Positions 1 through 6,980 of a stretch of 7,270 nucleotides of DNA are shown here, piece by piece. How positions within the stretch are numbered: position 1 is the stretch's first letter; each line of letters starts with the position of its first letter. The notes under the pieces are model-generated. The model made no database searches. It worked only from the letters and a program-made list of their open reading frames with translations, and was not told the DNA's origin. The position numbers and the translations under genes were made by a program. Source of the stretch: Actinomyces sp. ICM47 (GTDB lineage: Bacteria; Actinomycetota; Actinomycetes; Actinomycetales; Actinomycetaceae); contig NZ_ALCA01000126.1 of NCBI RefSeq assembly GCF_000278725.1, positions 1 through 7,270 of the forward strand. Reading direction: 5' to 3'.

Positions 1-2855
1 GGCTGGCTCGGCGCGGGAGCGGGCTTGGGATCATCGTCGGTGACCGGCGAGGGCTTGGCACCGGCGTGATCCGGGTCCTCCACCGGCGCAGGAGCAGGAT
101 CGTCGTTCGGATCGGGCAGGGGCAGCGGGGGCAGGACACGGTTCACGGTCACACTCACTGTGACCGACTGTTGAATACCTGATGCGTCGCGGACGTCGAC
201 GCGCAGCCCGCTGTCAGCCAGAGACGGCGTGAACGTGTAGGTGAGCGTCGATGCTTCCCCTTCCGCCGTGTCCGTCATGGCAGTCCAGTCCTGAAGGAGC
301 GTCTCGGTTGTGTTCGCTCCGACCCGCACGACGCGGGCTTCGCGCCCCGTCGCCACGCCGCCGCCTGCGGCGATCTCCACGGTCGCAGGTACCCCCGGGG
401 ACACCGTGAGCGCGTACCCAACCTCGGCCTCGGCGATGCCGGTGCCAGACACGCCCAGCGTCGGGGCCTCGTACACCGACAAGCGCGAGGCGTCGTAGCC
501 CGCGCTCTCCATCGCGGCCGTCGCGATAGTCCACGCGGAGGTCCCCTCGGCGGAGGCCACGTAGATGCTCGTGTCCGCTTTGAGCTCAGGGGCCATTCCC
601 TCGGCGAGGGTGACCTGCGTGGCGGTAGCGGGAAGCACCAGGACGCGCGGCATCTCGCCCCAGAAGGTGAAGCTGGTCATCCCTTCTCCGAAGAAGGCGC
701 TCTCGGGACGTCCGCCCTCCGATGTTCCTTCACTGTAGAAGGTGCCGTCGATGCCTCCGCGCACGATGAGGTGACGGACGCTGCGGGCACCTCGCGGGGT
801 AAGCGACAGGTCGCGCACCTGCGTCCCCAGTTCAATGGTGTCCAGGCCGGTGCCTGTCAGCCCTCGGGCGACCTCGACGGAAGCCGGGATCGCCATGTCG
901 ACGAGGTTCGCGCAGCCGTCGAAGGCCTCGTCGCTGATAGCGGTCAGCCCCTCGGGCAGGACGACGCGCCGCAGCGACGTGGCATTCTCGAAGGCTCCAG
1001 CCCCGACCGCCGTCGTCCCCGCGGCCACGGTCGCCTCGCTGGCGGAACTCGCGGGCGTATAGCGGACCAGGGTCCGCACGGACGAGTCGTTGTGGTAGAG
1101 CGCTCCGTCATCGACAACGAACGAGGCGTTGGCGGGGCTGACGCTGAGGGTGGCGAGGTTGTCGTTCTCTCCCAAGGCGTAGTCTCCGAGGGAGTTCAGG
1201 GATGCGCCGACGTGGAACGAGGTCAGGGCTAGGTTCTTCGAGAAGGCCTCCTCGGCGATGGTTGACACTGTGTCCGGTATGGTGACTGTCGGCGTTGAAA
1301 TACCGACGAATGCACCCTCACCGATGGAGGTCAGACGACCCAGGTCGGGCCGGAAGGTGACCTCGCTGAGCGCGGCATCGTAGCGGAAAGCATTGGTGGA
1401 CACGCCCGTGGCCCCACCCAGGTCGACGGAGACGAGCGCGGGCATCTGCCAGAACGCCGAGGCCCCCATGGTCTCGAAGCCGTCGGGAAGCGTGAGGGTT
1501 GTGAGGGCTGCTCCCTCGAAAGACTGGTCACCGACGCGACGCAGGGCGTCGGGGAACGTCACAGATTCGACCTGTGCGCCCAGGAAGGCGAGGTCGTCGA
1601 TGTCCGTCGTCCCACTCGCGACCGTGTAGGCCCCTCCCACGTTCTTGGCCGCCGGGTAGGCGATCAGGTGCGTGTGATCGCGTGTATACAGCACACCGTC
1701 GAGGCTCTCGTAGTTGGGGTTGCCAGCGTCGACCTGGATACGCGTGAGTTCGGGGGTGTTCGCGAAGGAGCCGACGAGCTGGTCCGCGGCGACCTTCGGC
1801 CCGAGGTGGACGGAGGTCAGCTTGCTCATGTCGACGAAGGCGTCGCGGTTGATGGTGACGAGGGAGCGCGGCAGAGTGAGCGTCTGGACGTTGGTGTTGG
1901 AGAAGACTCGGCTGCCCAGCACTGCGAGTTCAGAGGGAGCGGCCTCATCATCCTGGAAGATAATCTCCTCCAGGCCGGTCCCGTAGAACGCTTCATCGTC
2001 GATGCGGCGGACGCTCGCGGGGATACGGACCGTACGCAGGGTCGTGTCGGAAAAAGCGCGCGAATCGATTGCGCTCACGCCCGCAGGGATGTCTACCTCG
2101 GCGTCAGCTCCCCGGTACGCAATGAGGACGCCACTGTCGTCCATGACGAAGTCGCCCGTATCGTCTGCTAGGACATCAACTGTCACGGTGACGGTCTTGA
2201 CAAGACCCGCGGGGGTCGTCACGGTTGCGGTCAGCGTGCCGACGCCCGCCTGCATGGAAGGAGTGAAGATGGCCGTGGACTCCCCCTCGTCGGGAGCAAT
2301 GGAACCCAGCGATGCGGAGCTAAGCGCCCACTCGACGCGGCTGCCCCGCAGAGAGGGAGCCAGGAGCGCGTTGAGGAACATGGGTCTGCCGACGGTGGAC
2401 ACCATCGACGAGGCAGACAGCTCAATTCCGGTTTCCTCAGAAACAGCGTGGACCCGAACGGGAACGGCCGCGACGTCAGTTGGCTCGCCGCGACGCTTCA
2501 CACTAATCGTGGCCTCACCCTCACCAATGGCCGTCACGAAGCCTTTGTCGTCAACGGCGAGGATCGAGGTATCCGACGACGTCCATGTGAGTTCGGAGTG
2601 ATCGACCGGTGACGTGTCAGACAGCGCCTCAAACATGACGGCTTGTCCGGGAACGAGCGCGGTACTTCCCGGCCACAATCGCAGATGTTGCGTCGGGACA
2701 TCCCGGCTCAGGCTGACAAATGCTGAGGCCCGCACGTTGCCCTGATGGGCGGCCACGGCCGTCTCCGCCGCGAGTGCGGCGGGGGCGCTTAGTGCGCCAG
2801 CGGCCAGGGCACCGACCAGCGCAAACGACAGGGCTACGTGAGTTCGATGGGACAC
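1..2855 (-). CDS. Secreted BspA-type leucine-rich-repeat surface protein with Big_2-like domain (3' end outside window)
   Basis: The frame reads without a stop from a GTG at 2853-2855 to the left edge, giving 951 codons with the C-terminus missing. The GTG is chosen because GGAG lies five bases upstream and because the protein then begins (V/M)SHR like the neighbouring subtilase. Residues 1-30 form a signal peptide ending APAALAA. Residues about 57-136 resemble a bacterial Ig-like (Big_2) domain, with WTSSDTSILAVDDKGFVTAI and GEGEATI. Residues about 142-228 look like a second Ig-like domain. Residues about 240-660 hold BspA-type (LRR_5) repeats, recognisable as IP.SV..I...AF....L..V, for example IPASVRRIDDEAF and LPEGLTAISDEAFDGCANL. 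Two 'DGVLY' type inserts occur near 386 and 583. A further beta-rich region spans about 797-905, followed by a Pro/Asp-rich linker from 907. Such proteins are surface adhesins in known families. A wall-binding repeat C-terminus beyond the edge is likely but unseen. The exact ligand is unknown. Confidence 0.93.
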   Translation of the reverse strand, partial: MSHRTHVALSFALVGALAAGALSAPAALAAETAVAAHQGNVRASAFVSLSRDVPTQHLRLWPGSTALVPGQAVMFEALSDTSPVDHSELTWTSSDTSILAVDDKGFVTAIGEGEATISVKRRGEPTDVAAVPVRVHAVSEETGIELSASSMVSTVGRPMFLNALLAPSLRGSRVEWALSSASLGSIAPDEGESTAIFTPSMQAGVGTLTATVTTPAGLVKTVTVTVDVLADDTGDFVMDDSGVLIAYRGADAEVDIPAGVSAIDSRAFSDTTLRTVRIPASVRRIDDEAFYGTGLEEIIFQDDEAAPSELAVLGSRVFSNTNVQTLTLPRSLVTINRDAFVDMSKLTSVHLGPKVAADQLVGSFANTPELTRIQVDAGNPNYESLDGVLYTRDHTHLIAYPAAKNVGGAYTVASGTTDIDDLAFLGAQVESVTFPDALRRVGDQSFEGAALTTLTLPDGFETMGASAFWQMPALVSVDLGGATGVSTNAFRYDAALSEVTFRPDLGRLTSIGEGAFVGISTPTVTIPDTVSTIAEEAFSKNLALTSFHVGASLNSLGDYALGENDNLATLSVSPANASFVVDDGALYHNDSSVRTLVRYTPASSASEATVAAGTTAVGAGAFENATSLRRVVLPEGLTAISDEAFDGCANLVDMAIPASVEVARGLTGTGLDTIELGTQVRDLSLTPRGARSVRHLIVRGGIDGTFYSEGTSEGGRPESAFFGEGMTSFTFWGEMPRVLVLPATATQVTLAEGMAPELKADTSIYVASAEGTSAWTIATAAMESAGYDASRLSVYEAPTLGVSGTGIAEAEVGYALTVSPGVPATVEIAAGGGVATGREARVVRVGANTTETLLQDWTAMTDTAEGEASTLTYTFTPSLADSGLRVDVRDASGIQQSVTVSVTVNRVLPPLPLPDPNDDPAPAPVEDPDHAGAKPSPVTDDDPKPAPAPSQ

Positions 2856-3085
2856 TATTTCTCCGTGTATTGACAAGCATGCGTGAGGCTACCGTGTCGA
2901 ATGATGACACCGCAGTCTGTCACACATAATCCCAGGAAGTCTAAGCGTGTACCTGCTGGAAGATATCTCCGCACTGCCATCACATTGCTCAACGCCACCT
3001 TTTTAATCGACCATTACCTGCAATAACAATGAAAAACGAGGAACTGTTGACTGTCACACTTACCCCGTCTCCTGCCGACAAAATG
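2856..3085 (-). promoter_or_regulatory. AT-rich leader and presumed promoter region of the LRR gene
   Basis: These 230 bases separate the hairpin after the subtilase-like gene from the LRR gene start. The part from about 2930 to 3060 is much richer in A+T than the coding sequence, as expected for a promoter region. I could not find a convincing -35/-10 pair with normal spacing. The 9-mer CTGTCACAC occurs twice on the plus strand, at 2917-2925 and 3051-3059, and a short inverted repeat GTGTC/GACAC lies near 2894-2910. No protein or RNA gene is visible. Confidence 0.35.
2861..2864 (-). promoter_or_regulatory. Ribosome binding site GGAG for the LRR protein
   Basis: On the minus strand GGAG is followed by five bases (AAATA) and then the GTG start. 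It supports the GTG over an in-frame TTG seven codons upstream, which has no purine-rich motif in front of it. Confidence 0.7.
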
Positions 3086-3442
3086 GGCCCGCGCCTCCCG
3101 ATAATCTGACCGGGAGGCGCGGGCGCAGGGTTCAGCGATTCAGCTCAGGCACCTAGCTGATCAACTGACCGTTATCGGCGAAGTGGTACCAGGTACCCCA
3201 AATCTTCAGCCACCCAGTGACCATCGCACCACTGCCAGGCTGCAGGTAGTACCAGTAGCCACCCTCCTTCAGCCACCCAGTGGCCATCGCACCATCAGAG
3301 GGATTCAGGTAGTACCAGGTGGACCCCACCTGCACCCATCCTGTCGCCATCACACCGCTGGCGGGATCCAGGTAGTACCAGTACACACCACTGCGCACCC
3401 AACCCGTCGCCTGAGCACCCGAAGAGGAGTGGTAGAACCACT
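3086..3442. repeat. Long direct repeat, copy A (3' UTR plus wall-binding C-terminus)
   Basis: This stretch aligns to 6914-7270 without a gap, at a constant offset of 3828 bases. Bases 3086-3212 (127 bases) match perfectly: the hairpin, the noncoding spacer, the stop codon and the last codons. A second identical block of 66 bases lies at 3229-3294. By hand count there are about 44 differences over 357 bases (about 88% identity), concentrated at the far end. Copy B is cut by the window edge, so the true length is unknown. Confidence 0.95.
3087..3124 (-). terminator. Hairpin terminator after the subtilase-like gene
   Basis: A perfect 14-bp stem (GCCCGCGCCTCCCG at 3087-3100 pairing with 3111-3124) encloses a 10-base loop. 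The stem begins 28 bases past the stop codon of the subtilase-like gene. On the minus strand it is followed shortly by ATTTTG, so there is only a weak T-run. The same hairpin, loop included, lies after the next gene at 6915-6952. Confidence 0.8.
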
Positions 3443-6400
3443 GCCCGTCCTCAAACACCCACCCAGTGCGCATGTACCCGGACGCATCAAAACGATACGT
3501 GGAACCATCAATCACCAGGGCCGTGCTCGACGGGTAAGAACCATCCTCGTATCGGTACCACCACCCACGAGCACTCCACTTCCACACGCCAGCCTTCGGC
3601 GCGGGAACAGGCGCATTGACGTGAATGGTCGCACTGGCCATCACAGAAGGCTGGGTCGGGTCAGCAACCGTAATAGTCGCATCCCCCGCGCCCACCGCAC
3701 TCACGACACCATCCGCGCTCACCGTCGCCACGGCCTCGTCCGACGACGACCACACCACAGACGTCACCGTCGCATCCACAGGCTCATGCGAGGCGGACAG
3801 CGTCACACTCTCCCCCACCACCAGCGACACCAACTCAGGCGACACCGACAGCTTCGTCATGGGAACGAGGGAGGAGGGCAGCTTCGTCGTCCCCTTGTTC
3901 TTGGCCCAGTCCCACACATCCAGGGACAGCGTCGACGGTTCATCGCCCTTGTCCTTAATCGCGGTGAACGGCACGTCCTTCAGGTCGTAGTGGGCGTGGA
4001 ACAGCCCGTCCTCACCCCGCGCGGCGGGTTCCTCCTCGTACTCGCGCTGGACATAGCCCTTACCCGAGTCCAGCGAGATCCCGCATCCGGCGATAGGCGC
4101 GGAGTCAGTGACGTCGAACGACAGCGAGTAGGCGTTCTCGCCCGTGGGCACCATCGTCATGTTGCTCACGACGGGAGCCTTCGTGTCCAGTGTGAAATCC
4201 CACGTCATCTGCTGCTTCGCGCTGGAGGGGGCGTAGGTTTCGGCCTCGATGACCAGCTTGTAGGGGCCGTCGGGCAGCTCGTTACCCGCCTCGTCGTAGC
4301 CATCGAAGTAGGGTTCGTCCGTCCATTCCTCAACGTCGATACCCAGATTACCGTAGGGAATCTCGTGGCTATGTAGGGATGCACGGAGGTGCGAGCGGGT
4401 GTAGGAGCGCACGACCTGTCCTGCGTCATTGAGGTAGGTGTAGGTCAGGGTGTCAATGGGGCGCAGCGTGTACGTCGAGGGGCCGACGCGTGAGGGGGCA
4501 AGCCACTCATCAGACCGGGAGACGTAGAACAGGTCCGGGTCCGATTGTTGCGCTTCACGGATGTCATTGTGGTTGTAGAGCGGGTTGACGTCGCCCAGCG
4601 GCATGCCCGACATCAGGTTCGTGAAGGTGGATCCGCGCAGGTGCACACCGCCACCCGAGGGATCATCCCACTTGCCGTCGAAGACGGACGGATCGCCCCA
4701 GGAGCCATAGAAGCCCATGTAGGGCACCGTGAGGCCCGGCTGCCCGTCCACGCTCGTGAAGGTGACGGCACCGTCGATGTAGGTACCGACAGGTGCGTAC
4801 GCGCTCGCGTACGAGGCAAACTCGGCTGTCGGGGTCACCGTGACGGTCACGGTGACGCTAGACTTCGCTGGGACGGTCACGGAGTCGGTCGAGAAGGCCA
4901 GACCGATACCCGTGTTCGTCCAGTTGGTGGAGCGGAATGTGAAAGAGTTTCCTTCAATGGTCGGCGAGAGCGCCTGGCCTCCGAGCGTGTAGGTGCGGTC
5001 GGTGCCAGAAACGTTGGTCAGCTGCACCTGGAAGGTCCACCCGTTCGTACCGTCGCCCAGGTCAGCCTTGGGACGCGACGGATTCGCGGCTCCCACCACG
5101 CTCGGGTACACCGGCGAGGTCGTAGCCCCCACCGCGTCCACCAGGCCAGAGCCGACCTGACGCGGAGAGTAGAACGCGCCATCCGCCTGCGTCGCGTCCA
5201 CCACCGGGTGGGCAGTGCCCATCAGAAAGTTCGCGACCACCGCATCCTTGTCGGCGGCACTCATGCCAGCAAACATCGGATCGGCGGCGATACGCTGACG
5301 CACGAGGGCAGCAATACCCGCAACCTGAGCCGAGGCCTCGGCCGTGCCGGACCTGCGACCGTACTCGTTACCGGGCAGCGCGGACATGACGGCCCCACCG
5401 GGGGCGGCGATCTCGGGCTTGAGACGCAGATCCGGGGTTACGCCCCAAGACGAAAAGTACGACGGGGAAGCGTCAGGCAGGGGCTGGCCATCGGTCCTCT
5501 TCACCTCATCGAGGGAGGCAGCTGCCAGGGCGTTCGAGTCGAGCGCGGGCCAGATGATCGCGCCATAGTCGGCGTCGGTGACAAAGGGTTGGTCCTTCTT
5601 ATTCCAGTTGCCCCACGCGGCGGACGTGTAGTCACCGGCGGGGGCGTTGATAGCGATACCCTTGTCCGCCAGGGCGGCGTAGACGTCGGCATAGACAGCC
5701 AAGGCGTCGCCATTTTGCCCGGAATCATCTCCGACGGACACGACAAGAACGTCGGGGGTCAGGACGGCCGCGTCGTCGAGGGCGGCCAACAAAACGCTAT
5801 CGTTAATGTTCTGATCATCATTGCCAAGAACCTTCGCCATGATGAGCTGCGCGTCGGGCGCGGCACCCCGGAACTCCGAGCCGTTGGCGGCTGCAAGGGC
5901 CGCGACGTGCGTGCCGTGGGTGTATCGAACGTCATAGGTTTGGTCGGCGTATTCATCTCGAGCGGGGTATGCCACATCCGCGTCACCGTCGGCGTAGTCG
6001 TAGGCGAAGGGGATCTTCGCACTCACCCAGCCGCCGCCCCGCCCGTCACCAAGCGTGGCCGCCAGGGAGGTCACGTCCGCTTGAGACAGGCGCGTGCCCT
6101 CCACGGAACCTGCGAATGCGCTGTGGCTCGTGTCGAAGCCGGTGTCGATGATCTCGATGACCTGCCCCGACCCCACCTGGGCGGCCTGGGCAGCCGCCGT
6201 CATATCCGTCGCGGTCGAGAGCGAGGGGTCATGATCCTTGCCCTTGCTACCGAAACTGTCGGGGCTGTACACGTTATAGATCGTGGCGCTGTCGCGATCC
6301 ACGAAGGCGGCCTTCACGCCCGGCGTCGCCCTGATCGCTGCGAGGGATGAGGCTGGCGCTTTGATGGCAAAGCCGTGCAGGGCGTGCGTGTACTCGCGCA

Positions 6401-6659
6401 GGCCCGTGGCGCTCGCCCCGGGAACAGCAGCCGCCACGGCAGCGTTCACGCGTTCCTTCATGTCTGCGAGCGCTGGGGCGTCGTCCGTCAGCTGGACGAT
6501 GATCGTCACGACGATGTTTTCGTATTGGTCGGCGGACGAGGTCTGGGTGGACTCTGCGGCCCCGGTGTCATCCGCGATGGAGGCCGGTGTGTTGATTGCC
6601 GTCATGGCGAGCGCACCGGCGGTTGTCAATGCCAGTGCCAAGAGTTTTCGATGGGACAT
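3153..6659 (-). CDS. Secreted S8 subtilase-like protein with substituted active site (probable pseudoprotease), wall-binding
   Basis: This is a complete 1168-residue gene. The ATG at 6659 is the only possible start after an in-frame TAA eight codons upstream; its ribosome site is weak (GAAGTGAG). Residues 1-29 are a signal peptide. Residues about 48-125 resemble an I9 prodomain. The S8 core spans about 165-510. Asp172 (IDTGFD) and His248 (HGTHVA) are present, and GAAPDAQLIMAKVL and FSSWGVTPDLRLKPEIAAPGG match the C5a-peptidase/lactocepin branch. However, the nucleophile Ser is Ala440 (SGTAEASAQVAG) and the oxyanion Asn is Asp343 (APAGD). No PA domain is inserted: the 343-440 gap is only 97 residues. 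Residues about 530-650 look like the Fn3-like domain of C5a peptidases. A beta-rich region with DTKAPVVS near 826 follows. Residues about 935-1014 form a Big_2 domain, and 1030-1168 hold wall-binding repeats. The role is inferred: a surface adhesin or binding scaffold rather than a protease. Confidence 0.96.
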   Translation of the reverse strand: MSHRKLLALALTTAGALAMTAINTPASIADDTGAAESTQTSSADQYENIVVTIIVQLTDDAPALADMKERVNAAVAAAVPGASATGLREYTHALHGFAIKAPASSLAAIRATPGVKAAFVDRDSATIYNVYSPDSFGSKGKDHDPSLSTATDMTAAAQAAQVGSGQVIEIIDTGFDTSHSAFAGSVEGTRLSQADVTSLAATLGDGRGGGWVSAKIPFAYDYADGDADVAYPARDEYADQTYDVRYTHGTHVAALAAANGSEFRGAAPDAQLIMAKVLGNDDQNINDSVLLAALDDAAVLTPDVLVVSVGDDSGQNGDALAVYADVYAALADKGIAINAPAGDYTSAAWGNWNKKDQPFVTDADYGAIIWPALDSNALAAASLDEVKRTDGQPLPDASPSYFSSWGVTPDLRLKPEIAAPGGAVMSALPGNEYGRRSGTAEASAQVAGIAALVRQRIAADPMFAGMSAADKDAVVANFLMGTAHPVVDATQADGAFYSPRQVGSGLVDAVGATTSPVYPSVVGAANPSRPKADLGDGTNGWTFQVQLTNVSGTDRTYTLGGQALSPTIEGNSFTFRSTNWTNTGIGLAFSTDSVTVPAKSSVTVTVTVTPTAEFASYASAYAPVGTYIDGAVTFTSVDGQPGLTVPYMGFYGSWGDPSVFDGKWDDPSGGGVHLRGSTFTNLMSGMPLGDVNPLYNHNDIREAQQSDPDLFYVSRSDEWLAPSRVGPSTYTLRPIDTLTYTYLNDAGQVVRSYTRSHLRASLHSHEIPYGNLGIDVEEWTDEPYFDGYDEAGNELPDGPYKLVIEAETYAPSSAKQQMTWDFTLDTKAPVVSNMTMVPTGENAYSLSFDVTDSAPIAGCGISLDSGKGYVQREYEEEPAARGEDGLFHAHYDLKDVPFTAIKDKGDEPSTLSLDVWDWAKNKGTTKLPSSLVPMTKLSVSPELVSLVVGESVTLSASHEPVDATVTSVVWSSSDEAVATVSADGVVSAVGAGDATITVADPTQPSVMASATIHVNAPVPAPKAGVWKWSARGWWYRYEDGSYPSSTALVIDGSTYRFDASGYMRTGWVFEDGQWFYHSSSGAQATGWVRSGVYWYYLDPASGVMATGWVQVGSTWYYLNPSDGAMATGWLKEGGYWYYLQPGSGAMVTGWLKIWGTWYHFADNGQLIS
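3156..3572 (-). repeat. Tandem aromatic cell-wall-binding repeats at the C-terminus of the subtilase-like protein
   Basis: Residues 1030-1168 consist of about six units of 20-21 residues, each ending in TGW(V/L) and containing WYY, WWY or WFY. TGW occurs at residues 1065, 1086, 1106, 1127 and 1148. In DNA the period is 63 bases: CAGGTAGTACCAG recurs at 3243, 3306 and 3369. The first unit (WWYRYEDGSYPSS) is the longer entry unit typical of this module. The family is the CW_binding_1/choline-binding-like repeat, which attaches proteins non-covalently to the envelope. The exact wall ligand in this host is not known. Confidence 0.9.
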
Positions 6660-6913
6660 GTGCGGCTCACTTCGTTGAGGTTATGACCATGAATGAGATC
6701 TCGCTTATGCGAGTTGCCTCACAGCAAACCCTAACCTACTCCCTAACTATCAAGCATCTCAGCTGCCGCAGATTCCATTATTTATCTAATATACAAGTAT
6801 TTTCGCGGGACATATTGTCTAATAGTATGTTCAGATTTTAACCACCCCGATGAGGGGTCCGGCTGGGCACGGCAAGCAACCAGATAGTCGTCTCCGCATG
6901 CCACTGCCACGAA
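6660..6913 (-). promoter_or_regulatory. AT-rich leader and presumed promoter region of the subtilase-like gene
   Basis: This gap has no credible coding frame. The part from about 6770 to 6840 is the most AT-rich of the window and holds TATATT and TAGATA-like hexamers on the minus strand, but I see no well-spaced -35 partner. Closer to the gene are two direct copies of CCCTAAC (6729-6735 and 6741-6747, 12-base period) and a short inverted repeat CTCGC-TTAT-GCGAG (6700-6713), about 40 bases before the start codon. A small inverted repeat ACCCC-GATGA-GGGGT lies at 6844-6858. These may be regulator sites, which is conjecture. Confidence 0.35.
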
Positions 6914-6914
6914 G

Positions 6915-6952
6915 GCCCGCGCCTCCCGATAATCTGACCGGGAGGCGCGGGC
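6915..6952 (-). terminator. Hairpin terminator after the upstream surface-protein gene
   Basis: The hairpin is identical to the one at 3087-3124: a 14-bp perfect stem (6915-6928 with 6939-6952) and the same 10-base loop, starting 28 bases past the stop codon. On the minus strand it is followed by CTTCGTGG and has no T-run, so if it terminates transcription it does so without a U-tract, as is common in actinobacteria. Confidence 0.72.
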
Positions 6953-6980
6953 GCAGGGTTCAGCGATTCAGCTCAGGCAC

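Noticed and set aside
1668..2601. Plus-strand open frames of 167 and 199 codons
   Set aside because: Both are antisense to the LRR gene, whose 951-codon frame has a signal peptide, a ribosome site and recognisable repeats.
3240..3460. CRISPR-like regular repeats
   Set aside because: The 63-base periodicity is in frame and encodes WYY/TGW wall-binding units. There are no unique spacers between identical repeats.
3183..4376. 397-codon open frame on the plus strand
   Set aside because: It is antisense to the Big_2 and wall-binding part of the S8-like gene. Its repetitive Pro/His/Arg content mirrors the sense repeats.
5331..5351. Ser437 or Ser443 as a replacement nucleophile
   Set aside because: Ser437 matches the ordinary Ser in the (M)SGTS motif of active relatives, and Ser443 matches the variable x in GTSMAxP. 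Neither is at the catalytic position.
4545..6350. 601-codon open frame on the plus strand
   Set aside because: It lies entirely antisense to the S8-like gene. The product is a low-complexity Arg/Gly/Val/His-rich chain with no domain, as expected from the complement of GC-rich codons.
6729..6747. Telomere-like TTAGGG repeats
   Set aside because: There are only two copies, in a gene leader, with no terminal inverted structure. They are better treated as a possible operator.
6596..6841. 81-codon plus-strand frame crossing the start of the S8-like gene into the AT-rich leader
   Set aside because: It shows no ribosome site or family resemblance, and it overlaps the signal-peptide coding region antisense.
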